Assembly (NCBI RefSeq): GCF_046536515.1
Contig: NZ_JAWDMQ010000006.1
Coordinates: 1-47,851, forward strand
Length of the DNA: 47,851 nt
Direction: 5' to 3'
DNA from: Caldisphaera sp046536515
GTDB taxonomy: Archaea > Thermoproteota > Thermoprotei_A > Sulfolobales > Acidilobaceae
How positions within the stretch are numbered: position 1 is the stretch's first letter; every line of letters begins with the position of its first letter. Below the pieces are notes generated by a model. The model saw nothing but the letters and a program-made list of their open reading frames with translations. It did no database searches and had not been told where the DNA came from. Below are positions 18,542-26,758 of this stretch, in pieces. Both the position numbers and the translations under genes were made by a program.

Positions 18542-19366
18542 TTAATTATTTTGTAGAATCTCTTCAATTTTATTTAATCTACCTTCTATTCTAGCAAACG
18601 CTTTACTATATGAAATTTTTTCTGGAATACATTTTATGCATAACGGTGAAACTGATATATATCCTTTTTTTACCATAACTACGTCACTTCCTTCATCTCC
18701 ACCTACATAAGCCGTTTCTAAGTTGTCTGTCTTCCATCCCAAAACCTGATAAACATTTTCACTAGAATCAATTTTAACATCTATATTTGAAAGCCAAGAG
18801 AGTTTAGTTACCTTTATTCCTAACGGATTTACTGGAGGGAAGTTAATGTTAATTAAGTCTATTTCTTCTTCTTTAAAAATATCTAATAATAGGTAAGATA
18901 TTTCAGCAGTTATCTTTGCTGCATTTCTTAACAAATTATCTTGTTCTTTGGTTTTTATACCTCTTAAAACACCAAAACTAGATGCAATACCCTTATAGCC
19001 TAACAAAACACCTTCTAAAGCACCACCTATTGTGCCGCTTGAAAAGAAATCCATTAAGCCCATATTTGGACCTATATTTATTCCTGACAATATCAAATCA
19101 GGTTTAACATCACCTAAAAGATATTTTATTCCTATAGCTACAGCGTCAGCTGGCTTTCCGTCAACACACCATGATTTTTTAGCATATTTTACATCACATT
19201 TTTCGACCTTAACATTAAATGAATGAGATTTTCCTGCTCCGCTAACCTGATTTTTTGGAGCTACAACATATACATCAAACCCTTTTTTGTTTAGCTCTTC
19301 TATCAAATATTTTATTCCAGGGCTTTCGATGCCGTCGTCATTAGTTATCATTACTGATCCTATCAT
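18542..19366 (-). CDS. surE: 5'/3'-nucleotidase SurE
   Basis: Metal-dependent phosphatase acting on nucleoside monophosphates. The family signatures are all present: the N-terminal metal site TNDDGIESPGI (8-18 from this start), GAGKSHSF, VDGKPADAVAIG, and SGINIGPNMG with SGTIGGALEG around 96-123. Length (274 aa) is normal for archaeal SurE. An upstream GTG at 19375 is part of the GGTGGTAAAA ribosome-binding site, so ATG 19366 is preferred. Convergent with the pterin gene and divergent from the next; likely a single-gene unit in nucleotide salvage. Confidence 0.94.
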   Translation of the reverse strand: MIGSVMITNDDGIESPGIKYLIEELNKKGFDVYVVAPKNQVSGAGKSHSFNVKVEKCDVKYAKKSWCVDGKPADAVAIGIKYLLGDVKPDLILSGINIGPNMGLMDFFSSGTIGGALEGVLLGYKGIASSFGVLRGIKTKEQDNLLRNAAKITAEISYLLLDIFKEEEIDLININFPPVNPLGIKVTKLSWLSNIDVKIDSSENVYQVLGWKTDNLETAYVGGDEGSDVVMVKKGYISVSPLCIKCIPEKISYSKAFARIEGRLNKIEEILQNN

Positions 19367-19493
19367 TTTTACCACCTTTCCTTATTTGCAATAAACTAGA
19401 GTATTGCTAAATTTTTATAGTTTACCTAATCCTATTGGTAATTTGTTAAAAAATATTAGTTTCAATTAACATTTTAAGATTGAGGCGATAAAG

Positions 19494-19853
19494 TTGAGTC
19501 AAAAAGAGCCATTTTTATTTAAGAGCTATGAAAGGATCATAGGAATAGCCCATGATGTAAATGAACTAAAAAATGAGCTTGAAAGGCTTTCTAAAATAGA
19601 TCCCAATGCAGTAAATTACCATATAAAAGAAAAGCATATAGCAATGTGGCTTTATTATATAGGTGAAAATGACCTTGCAAAAAAATTTGAGAATGTAAAA
19701 GACATAAACCAAGCGCTTTCACTTTTAAATGAAGAAAAAAGGTCAGTTCATGAACAAACTCCTCTTAAAGAAAACACAACAATTGAACAATCAAAACCTG
19801 AATCTCAGCAAAAACCAAAAAGAAGAGGAGGAAAGAAGAAAAAACTTCAATAA
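19494..19853 (+). CDS. Small conserved protein, DUF5752-like
   Basis: A 119-aa protein with a helical core. The spacing of YHIKEKHIAMWLYYIGENDLA resembles the YHi..gdia.WL..iGd..LA pattern I recall for DUF5752; this is a weak, memory-based match. It ends in a basic tail (KPKRRGGKKKKLQ) likely to bind nucleic acid or acidic partners. TTG 19494 is preceded by GAGGCGAT. A Lys/Asn-rich frame overlapping its end (19729-19926) is a shadow of the same A-rich sequence. PGI/PMI begins about 55 bp downstream. Confidence 0.65.
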   Translation: MSQKEPFLFKSYERIIGIAHDVNELKNELERLSKIDPNAVNYHIKEKHIAMWLYYIGENDLAKKFENVKDINQALSLLNEEKRSVHEQTPLKENTTIEQSKPESQQKPKRRGGKKKKLQ

Positions 19854-19909
19854 AAATATTTTCATATGTTTTTATTCTCTTATTTTAACATATATAAATG
19901 GGAGAAAAA

Positions 19910-20923
19910 ATGACAGATTTCAGTAAAGAAGTTGAAGAAATGCTTTCTCTATATGATTCGTTTCCCAAGCAAATACAGGAAGGTTATAAAAAAGGGATTG
20001 AAATAAAATCGTTCGAAAGAAAATTTAAAGGAGTTATTTTATCAGGTATGGGAGGTAGTGGAGTAACAGGGGATTACATAAGAATTTTGGGATTAAACTC
20101 AAAAATTGATATTCCTATAGAAGTAGTTAAAGGGGATACATTACCTAGCTGGGTTAGCAAAGATTATTTGGTCGTTGCAATTAGTTACTCAGGAAACACT
20201 CATGAAACTCTCTCATGCGCAAGACAAGCATATAATATTGGGGCAAGCGTCATAGCTATAACTAGTGGGGGAAAATTAGAAGAGCTAGCTAAGAAAAATG
20301 GTTCACCAATTGTTTTAATAGATAAAAAATACTATCCCAGAACTGCTATAGCAGAGCTGGTCTCTTCTACATTAGGATCCTTAAAATCCCAAAACATAAA
20401 CTTAATAAATGATAATGAAATTAAAGATGCTATAGAATCATTAAGAGGAACCTCTAGAGGAGAAGGGCTAAATATTGCAAGCAATATTTCTGACAAAAAT
20501 CTTTACATATTATCAGGTTGTGGTCCTTATGAATTGCTAGCTAATAGATGGAGGCAAGAGTTCAGTGAAAATGCAAAAGCTATAGCTAAATCAGAGCTAT
20601 ATCCTGAATCAGCGCACAATGATATAGTAGTATGGCAAGTAGAACAAATGAAAAACACAGCATTCATACTATTTGCACCAGATGAAAAAGATAAGTTGTG
20701 CTTTATTCTTGCGAACCTACTAGAAGACATTTATAGAAAACAGGGATCAACTCTAATAAAAATAAATCCCAGGGGTAATAATCTATTTTCAAAGCTCATT
20801 CAAGGCACATTACTAGCAGGTTATGTATCAGTTTACTTAGCAAAGTTAAAAGGAATTAATCCTACAGATACTTCAATAACTGGGAAATATAAGGAATCGC
20901 TTGAAAAGGCTAATCTAAATTAA
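19910..20923 (+). CDS. Bifunctional phosphoglucose/phosphomannose isomerase
   Basis: Interconverts glucose 6-phosphate or mannose 6-phosphate with fructose 6-phosphate; this is the crenarchaeal PGI/PMI family. The SIS domain motifs are GMGGSGVTGD (about 47-56) and ISYSGNTHETL (about 90-100), which bind the phosphate. Catalytic elements lie in RWRQEFSENAKAIAK and ESAHNDIV (about 220-245). Length 337 aa is typical. ATG 19898 is in frame, but ATG 19910, preceded by GGGAGAAAA, fits better. It connects mannose-sugar supply for glycans with gluconeogenesis, whose TIM and FBP aldolase/phosphatase lie at 35520-37430. Confidence 0.93.
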   Translation: MTDFSKEVEEMLSLYDSFPKQIQEGYKKGIEIKSFERKFKGVILSGMGGSGVTGDYIRILGLNSKIDIPIEVVKGDTLPSWVSKDYLVVAISYSGNTHETLSCARQAYNIGASVIAITSGGKLEELAKKNGSPIVLIDKKYYPRTAIAELVSSTLGSLKSQNINLINDNEIKDAIESLRGTSRGEGLNIASNISDKNLYILSGCGPYELLANRWRQEFSENAKAIAKSELYPESAHNDIVVWQVEQMKNTAFILFAPDEKDKLCFILANLLEDIYRKQGSTLIKINPRGNNLFSKLIQGTLLAGYVSVYLAKLKGINPTDTSITGKYKESLEKANLN

Positions 20924-21013
20924 TTAAAATTCTTACAAATAAATTAATTTTTATATATAATAAAATTTGATTTTCTCATATAAAAAATATATTAATGTTG
21001 ATAATTTATTATA

Positions 21014-22639
21014 ATGTTGGTGTATGATATAGTGCATAAAATTGGGAATGAAGAAAGCCAAGGTTTATACCAATACAAGGCAATGATTTTAGATAGCGTC
21101 CATGGATTTATACCAATAAATGCAGGCGAATATTGGATACTTCAAACTCCTTTTATGAGAAGGCTTCACAATATAAAACAACTCGGTGCTAATTACCTTG
21201 TATTTCCTTCGGCTAAACATACTAGACTTGAGCATTCCCTTGGAAGCATGCACATAGCCTCAAGAATGGCAAACAAAATTTTAAACTATGCCTTGTCGGA
21301 ACATAATTCAAAACTATGTGCAGCTCTTTTTACTACTTGTAATGAAAAGGCTTACAATAGCTTTATTCAAGTAGCAAGATTAGCAGGCTTGCTTCATGAT
21401 TTAGGCCATTTAGCTTTTAGCCATATGATAGAGTCCGGAATAAAAAACCTTTTAACATATTCAAACGAAGACAATAAAATAAGTGAAGCTGTTTCTGCAA
21501 AACTAAGAAATATATTGTCTATGTTGGCAGAAAAAGGGGGTAAAGTTCATGAATTCTACACATATTATTTTATAGATCAATTATCAAAAATGGCAGAAAA
21601 AACAGAATTCTCATTATTAGATGTTTCTATAAGAGCAGCAGCTGTTTCTCTATTTGATGAAAATAATAAAGAAGTATTGGACGAACTTAATTTGACAAGC
21701 GAAGCGGCACGAATAATAAAAAGTATAATCTCTAATGAAATAGTTGATGCTGATAGACTCGATTATTTACAAAGAGACGCATTAACTTCGGGTATTGTTT
21801 ATGGAAACATTGATATCGATAGGCTAATTTATGGGATTAAGCTTGCAATGGATGGAGAAAAAACTTATATCACATTAGATATGAAAAGCATGCCAACGTT
21901 AGAAGATATATTTGATGCAAGATATAAGATGTATAAATCTGTTTATTTCCACCATAAATCAATTGCAATAAGCAAATCTGTAGAAAAATTCGTTAATGGA
22001 TTAGCTGATGAATGGGATAATGTTAAACTGGACCTATATAAAGATATAGACCTGGCAGATTTCCTTAACCCTATAATATTATCTAATGCTATAGCTAATG
22101 ATTATTATTATTTTGATGATGATGAAATGGATGTTATAATAAAGGCATCGGCAATAAAAGGTTCAACCCAAATAAAAAGGTGGGCCCTAAGTTTACTAAA
22201 TAGGAGAGAACTATTACCAATATCGGTATTTAAGAGGCCGGAACAAGTTATGATAATTGCGTCCCAGATATTAGAAAAGCTTGGCAAAAAATCTTCTGGC
22301 GAAAACATAAGAAAGTTAGTTAAAGGAATAGATAGAGATAGGATAAATGATTTTGTTAGAAAAAAATTAAATATAGATTCGGCTAAGGTAGATTATTATG
22401 ATGAGGAAATAATAAGTGAAGACAAAATAATGAAAATTTCAAATATATTTAATTGGAAAGAATCAATGTATATAAGGAGTTTGGTTCAAATAGGGTCAAT
22501 ACCGGTTTTCCTAGTTTATGTATACTCTGATGACGAAAACGACCACATAAATTTGAGAAATAAAATTAACGAAATAAGAAAGTCTGTATCTGAGGAAATA
22601 TCAAATGTGTTTGAAGAAAGAGCCAAAGATGTGGACTAA
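21014..22639 (+). CDS. HD-superfamily phosphohydrolase (SAMHD1/dGTPase-like)
   Basis: A 541-aa metal-dependent HD-domain protein. The active-site pattern is H...HD...D: TRLEHSLGSMH (about 76-86), GLLHDLGHLAFSH (about 130-142), and NEIVDADRLDYLQRD (about 240-254). This layout is that of SAMHD1-like dNTP triphosphohydrolases and their archaeal relatives. A helical C-terminal half with an acidic DDDE segment follows. The ATG has AT-rich TATA candidates upstream and no clear ribosome-binding site, so a leaderless or short-leader message is possible. Substrate (dNTP, or another nucleotide) is not certain. It is convergent with hemD, 46 bp apart. Confidence 0.86.
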   Translation: MLVYDIVHKIGNEESQGLYQYKAMILDSVHGFIPINAGEYWILQTPFMRRLHNIKQLGANYLVFPSAKHTRLEHSLGSMHIASRMANKILNYALSEHNSKLCAALFTTCNEKAYNSFIQVARLAGLLHDLGHLAFSHMIESGIKNLLTYSNEDNKISEAVSAKLRNILSMLAEKGGKVHEFYTYYFIDQLSKMAEKTEFSLLDVSIRAAAVSLFDENNKEVLDELNLTSEAARIIKSIISNEIVDADRLDYLQRDALTSGIVYGNIDIDRLIYGIKLAMDGEKTYITLDMKSMPTLEDIFDARYKMYKSVYFHHKSIAISKSVEKFVNGLADEWDNVKLDLYKDIDLADFLNPIILSNAIANDYYYFDDDEMDVIIKASAIKGSTQIKRWALSLLNRRELLPISVFKRPEQVMIIASQILEKLGKKSSGENIRKLVKGIDRDRINDFVRKKLNIDSAKVDYYDEEIISEDKIMKISNIFNWKESMYIRSLVQIGSIPVFLVYVYSDDENDHINLRNKINEIRKSVSEEISNVFEERAKDVD

Positions 22640-22685
22640 ACTAACCCTTTCCAGTTTATAGGAAGAGATTTTAGCTCTTACATAA

Positions 22686-23426
22686 TTATCTTGGGAAGTT
22701 ATTAATTAAGTCTATAGCAGAGCTTAACGTGTATTTTTGAGGTATTAATACATTAAATTTTGAACACATTTCTTTTAAAATGTTATAAGTTGAAGGCCCT
22801 ATTGAAATTATTGTAATATCATTCTGTTTGATGTAATTGCAAAAAGCTTTTGCAATTAATGGAGATGATAACAAAACATACTGTATATTATTTTTAGTTA
22901 AAAATTCGTTTATATTTAATAAGTTTTCATAATTTATGCTTTCCTCATAGAGATTTACCTCAATAAAATTTATGCCTTTTTCTTTTAAAACCTCATTTAT
23001 ATCTTTTAGACCCTGTCTTGATCTAGCCAATAAAACACACTTGCTATTGATTTTAACTAATTCAACTCCCAATTCTTTTCCAGTATAGTTTTTAGGCAAT
23101 AAATCAGGTTTCTTACCTAAATTTATTTCAATTGATTTAGCTGTTTCTGAACCTACCGCAGCTAATTTCTTATTATTAATCTTTTCAATTATTAAATCAA
23201 ACACTTTATTGTTTTTAGCATCGTCAGCCAATATCTTCGGTCCCCTTGGACTAGTAAATACAATCCAATCGCAACTATCAACATTATTCAAGAAGTCCAT
23301 TGAAGATTTATTGATTGGAATTATATTTAATATTGGCAAAAAAACTATTTCTACATTATTTTCTAATTTTTCTTTAATGTGTTTTGGATATTCTGGCCCT
23401 AAATACAAAACTAACTTTTTTTCCAC
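22686..23426 (-). CDS. hemD: Uroporphyrinogen-III synthase
   Basis: Closes hydroxymethylbilane to uroporphyrinogen III with inversion of ring D. The 246-aa sequence is poorly conserved, as always in this family. It shows the bilobed pattern with DWIVFTSPRGPKIL (52-65), AAVGSETAKSIE, LLARSRQGL, and YVLLSSPLIAKAF plus SIGPSTYNIL in the second lobe. The GTG start at 23426 lies within the end of the SUMT gene (16-base overlap). Position directly after hemC and SUMT confirms the assignment better than the sequence alone. Last gene of the minus-strand tetrapyrrole operon. Confidence 0.88.
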   Translation of the reverse strand: MEKKLVLYLGPEYPKHIKEKLENNVEIVFLPILNIIPINKSSMDFLNNVDSCDWIVFTSPRGPKILADDAKNNKVFDLIIEKINNKKLAAVGSETAKSIEINLGKKPDLLPKNYTGKELGVELVKINSKCVLLARSRQGLKDINEVLKEKGINFIEVNLYEESINYENLLNINEFLTKNNIQYVLLSSPLIAKAFCNYIKQNDITIISIGPSTYNILKEMCSKFNVLIPQKYTLSSAIDLINNFPR

Positions 23427-24151
23427 AAGTTATCCCTCATATTTATAGTTTTTCCAACAATTATTATAGCAGGATTTTCTATGCCAAGCTTATCATAGCT
23501 TTCTAAGATTTCCTTAATTGACCCAGTTATAACTTTTTGATTTTCAGTAGTTGCATTAATAATGATTGCACACATTTCATCATATCCTCTTGCGTTTCCT
23601 ATTTTTTCTAAATTTTCTTTTAAAGTCGAGATGCCCATCATAACAACAATTGTATCGCTAAATTTTGCTATTTCTTCAACTTTAACAGTTTTTCTACTTT
23701 TTTCTTTGGCTTCTCTGCCGGTTATAACAGAAAAACTTGATGATAAGCTTCTATTTGTTAAAGGTATGCCAGAATAAACTGATGCCCCTATAAATGAAGG
23801 GATTCCAGGTATAACTTCACATTCTATTCCATGTTTTATTACATAATAACATTCTTCCTCTCCTCTTCCAAACACATAAGGATCTCCACCCTTAAGTCTG
23901 ATAACTTTTTTACCTTCTATAGCCTTTTTGACTATGATTTCATTTATTTCCTCTTGTTCCATTTCATGTTTACCAGGCGATTTTCCGGCGTATATCAGCT
24001 CACAGTCATTTCTACAATTATTTAAAATCCTTTTTGGTATTAGCCTATCATATATGACAACATCAGCTTCTTTTAAAATATTTAATGCTTTAACAGTTAT
24101 TAAATCAGGGTCCCCAGGTCCTGCACCAACAATATATACCTTACCTTTCAA
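23411..24151 (-). CDS. cobA: Uroporphyrinogen-III C-methyltransferase (SUMT)
   Basis: Adds methyl groups from S-adenosylmethionine at C-2 and C-7 to give precorrin-2, the branch to sirohaem, the archaeal haem pathway and corrinoids. The 246-aa single-domain form has the tetrapyrrole methylase signatures: VGAGPGDPDLIT (8-19), VIRLKGGDPYVFGRG (about 85-99), and EVIPGIPSFIGASVYSGIPLTNR (given here in part). The start is TTG 24151, one base after the hemC stop, with GGTGTT upstream; no ATG is available. Its place between hemC and hemD shows that this organism channels uroporphyrinogen III to precorrin-2. Confidence 0.93.
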   Translation of the reverse strand: MKGKVYIVGAGPGDPDLITVKALNILKEADVVIYDRLIPKRILNNCRNDCELIYAGKSPGKHEMEQEEINEIIVKKAIEGKKVIRLKGGDPYVFGRGEEECYYVIKHGIECEVIPGIPSFIGASVYSGIPLTNRSLSSSFSVITGREAKEKSRKTVKVEEIAKFSDTIVVMMGISTLKENLEKIGNARGYDEMCAIIINATTENQKVITGSIKEILESYDKLGIENPAIIIVGKTINMRDNLWKKS

Positions 24152-24152
24152 T

Positions 24153-25052
24153 TCATTTCAACACCCTATCAATAATGCCATAAACAAATTCTCCTGCTTT
24201 TTTACCCAAGTTTTCTGCATTATTTAAGTTATCCTTAAATCTAATTATTTCCATAAATTTTCCATCAAATGATGCAAGCCCTACTATTATCACAATTTTA
24301 TCACCATATATCATAGATACCGCGCCTAAGGGTGAACCACAGCCTGCTTTTGCTTCCTTCAAAAATTCTCTTTCAGCCAATGCCATATAATTGGTCAATT
24401 TATCTGTATAATTTGATAGATTTTTTACCTTTGAGTTATCCTTAAGCCCAACAACTGCTATTATACCTTGACCTGGCTCTGGAGGGAACGCATCTATAGG
24501 CAAAATAATTCTTTTTGGATCTAATCCAAGCCTTTTGATTCCCGATTCTGCCAATATGATATAATCATACTCATTATTATTAAGTTTCCTAATTCTTGTA
24601 TCTATATTGCCCCTTAAAGGCTTAATTATCACTTTATCATTATAATGCATTAAAAACGATTTCCTTCTCATACTTGAAGTACCAACAACAGATCCTTCTG
24701 GTATTTTCCTAATATCATCCACTGCATTTTTCGAAAAAATTAAAGAATCATTAGGAACTTCTCTAGGCAATACCATTGCTATATCAAGTCTTGGATCTAA
24801 ATCCCTAGGCAAATCTTTCATACTATGTACTGCTATATCAGCTTCTCCTTCAAGTACCAAATTGTTAACTTCTTTTTCAAACAAACCCTTTTCTCCTATA
24901 TTGTATAAAGGTTTATCTTGAATAATGTCTCCTTTAGTTGTAACTACTTTAATTTCTAAATCAACATTTATGAACCTATTTATATAATTTTTAAACAATT
25001 CAACTTGTTTTAAACTTAACTTACTTCCCCTCGTTGAAACAGCTAATTTCAA
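24153..25052 (-). CDS. hemC: Porphobilinogen deaminase (hydroxymethylbilane synthase)
   Basis: Polymerises four porphobilinogens into hydroxymethylbilane. The 299-aa enzyme has every landmark: STRGSKLSLKQ at the N-terminus, HSMKDLP (about 76-82), GTSSMRR (about 123-129), PLRGNIDTR (about 143-151), and the dipyrromethane cofactor Cys in KAGCGSPLGA near 242. Translation begins at TTG 25052 immediately after the hemL stop (TGATTG), so the two are coupled. No hemB, which would supply its substrate, is found in the window. Confidence 0.95.
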   Translation of the reverse strand: MKLAVSTRGSKLSLKQVELFKNYINRFINVDLEIKVVTTKGDIIQDKPLYNIGEKGLFEKEVNNLVLEGEADIAVHSMKDLPRDLDPRLDIAMVLPREVPNDSLIFSKNAVDDIRKIPEGSVVGTSSMRRKSFLMHYNDKVIIKPLRGNIDTRIRKLNNNEYDYIILAESGIKRLGLDPKRIILPIDAFPPEPGQGIIAVVGLKDNSKVKNLSNYTDKLTNYMALAEREFLKEAKAGCGSPLGAVSMIYGDKIVIIVGLASFDGKFMEIIRFKDNLNNAENLGKKAGEFVYGIIDRVLK

Positions 25053-26315
25053 TCACGTCCCCCTAATCAGCTCAATTATTTTTTCTGCAGTATAATGTAT
25101 CATATCCTCGTTATGCTCATAGCTAGTAAATATAGTCTCAAATTGACTAGGAGGTATAAACACTCCTTTAGATAAGAGCTTTTCGTGTAACATAGAATAT
25201 ATTTCCTTATTAGCTTTCCTTGCATCATCTGCATTAGATACTTCTTTTTCCGTAAAGAATATCTGCATCATACTTTCTACCCTATTTATGGTATATTTTA
25301 TTCCATAATCAAGTAATAGTTCATTTAGAATCTTAGCTGCTTTAGATGCCTTCTCTACTGCATTGTTTTTTTCCATAAACTCCAAAGTAGAAAGACCAGC
25401 AATCATAGAAATAGGGTGAGCATTAAAGGTTCCTGCATTAAATACTTTACCTTCTGGAGTTAGAGATTCTAAAATTTCCTTTTTAGATACCACTGCCCCT
25501 ATTGGGAACCCCCCTCCTATTATTTTTCCTAGAGTTACTATATCAGATTCTATGCCAAAATATTTTTGAGCCCCACCCATAGATATTCTGAAACCTGTTA
25601 TAACTTCATCAAATATTAGAAGAGATCCATAATTCTTTGTTATCTTTCTAACTTCCCATAGAAAATTCTTATTTGGTTTAATAACACCCATGTTTCCTAT
25701 AACAGGTTCTAAGATCACAGCAGCTATTTGATCACCATAGCTATTAAATATGGATTCTATTGAGTTTAAATCATTATATTTAGCAACTAAGGTTAATTTT
25801 GCAACATCTTCGGGCACTCCTAGACTATTTGGTACTCCGAACTCGGTTGCAGCGCTACCTGCTTGTACTAGAACGGCATCATGAGAACCGTGATAGCAAC
25901 CATCAAATTTTACTATATATTTTCTATTAGTAAAGCCTCTAGCAAGCCTTATAGCCGTCATAGTAGCTTCAGTTCCAGAATTAACAAACCTAATTTTCCC
26001 TCCAGGTTTTATATAGCTTATTATTTTTTCAGCTAACTTTATCTCATTTTCTTTGGGAACACCAAATAACCAACCCTTATCTAACTCTTCTTTAATTTTA
26101 TTTAACACATAATCATTAGAATGACCTAATATAAGCGGCCCATAACCTAATACATAATCTATTAATTTATTTCCGTCTTCATCATAAATGTATGCTCCTT
26201 TACTATATTTAACGAAAAAAGGATATGGCTTTACTGCAGCTCTAACTGGGCTATTTACTCCACCTGGAAAAACTTCTTTAGCTCTTTCATATAGTATTTT
26301 GCTTTTGTCAGACAA
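25053..26315 (-). CDS. hemL: Glutamate-1-semialdehyde 2,1-aminomutase
   Basis: PLP enzyme making 5-aminolevulinate from glutamate 1-semialdehyde (C5 pathway). Motifs: VFPGGVNSPVRA near the N-terminus, FVNSGTEATMTAIRLAR, the FDEVITGFR metal/PLP strand, and the PLP-lysine segment TLGKIIGGGFPIGAV. The open frame extends upstream to 26390, but those 25 residues do not resemble the family. AATAGGTGTATAATA just before TTG 26315 supports a start there, giving 420 aa (MSDKSKILYERAKEVFPGG), the normal length. It is the first recognisable haem gene in the unit and is separated from the 90-aa gene upstream by 67 bp. Confidence 0.94.
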   Translation of the reverse strand: MSDKSKILYERAKEVFPGGVNSPVRAAVKPYPFFVKYSKGAYIYDEDGNKLIDYVLGYGPLILGHSNDYVLNKIKEELDKGWLFGVPKENEIKLAEKIISYIKPGGKIRFVNSGTEATMTAIRLARGFTNRKYIVKFDGCYHGSHDAVLVQAGSAATEFGVPNSLGVPEDVAKLTLVAKYNDLNSIESIFNSYGDQIAAVILEPVIGNMGVIKPNKNFLWEVRKITKNYGSLLIFDEVITGFRISMGGAQKYFGIESDIVTLGKIIGGGFPIGAVVSKKEILESLTPEGKVFNAGTFNAHPISMIAGLSTLEFMEKNNAVEKASKAAKILNELLLDYGIKYTINRVESMMQIFFTEKEVSNADDARKANKEIYSMLHEKLLSKGVFIPPSQFETIFTSYEHNEDMIHYTAEKIIELIRGT

Positions 26316-26382
26316 TATTATACACCTATTAACTTTGTTAACTAAAAATGTATTAAATATTAATAATCTGGCAAAATTTAAT

Positions 26383-26655
26383 TTATTCAAATTTGCTTAT
26401 TATATCAAACACTTTCTTTACTAATTCTCTTCTAGGCATAACACCTAAATCTATATCTTTAATTAATTTTGATATTTCTTCGGGGTTTTCAGATAAAAGC
26501 AATGAAAAACTACCTATCCATGAATTTAGTTTTATAAGCTTTTTCATGTAATTCGATATTAAAACAGGATCTCTTGTTCCGATTTTTTCCGAAATAGCTA
26601 TTATTAATGCCATTGGTCTTTCTTTCTGTAATTCCCAAGATGGCTCATCTAACAT
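26383..26655 (-). CDS. Small hypothetical protein upstream of hemL
   Basis: A 90-aa, mostly helical protein (RPMALIIAISEKIG, VLISNYMKKLIKLNSWIG) that I do not recognise. No signal peptide, metal motif or catalytic signature is visible. The ATG at 26655 follows GGGTAAAATT, a weak ribosome-binding site. It lies on the same strand as hemL, 67 bp away, where hemA or hemB often sit in other crenarchaea, but shares no motif with either. It has ordinary codon use and amino-acid composition, which favours a real gene. Confidence 0.6.
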   Translation of the reverse strand: MLDEPSWELQKERPMALIIAISEKIGTRDPVLISNYMKKLIKLNSWIGSFSLLLSENPEEISKLIKDIDLGVMPRRELVKKVFDIISKFE

Positions 26656-26758
26656 AATTTTACCCTAGCTAGCAGTATGTGTATTACTTTATTTTAGTTA
26701 TCTAATTCAATAATACCTAATTGGTTATTTAAAACATTATTTTAAGAAAAATTAAATT

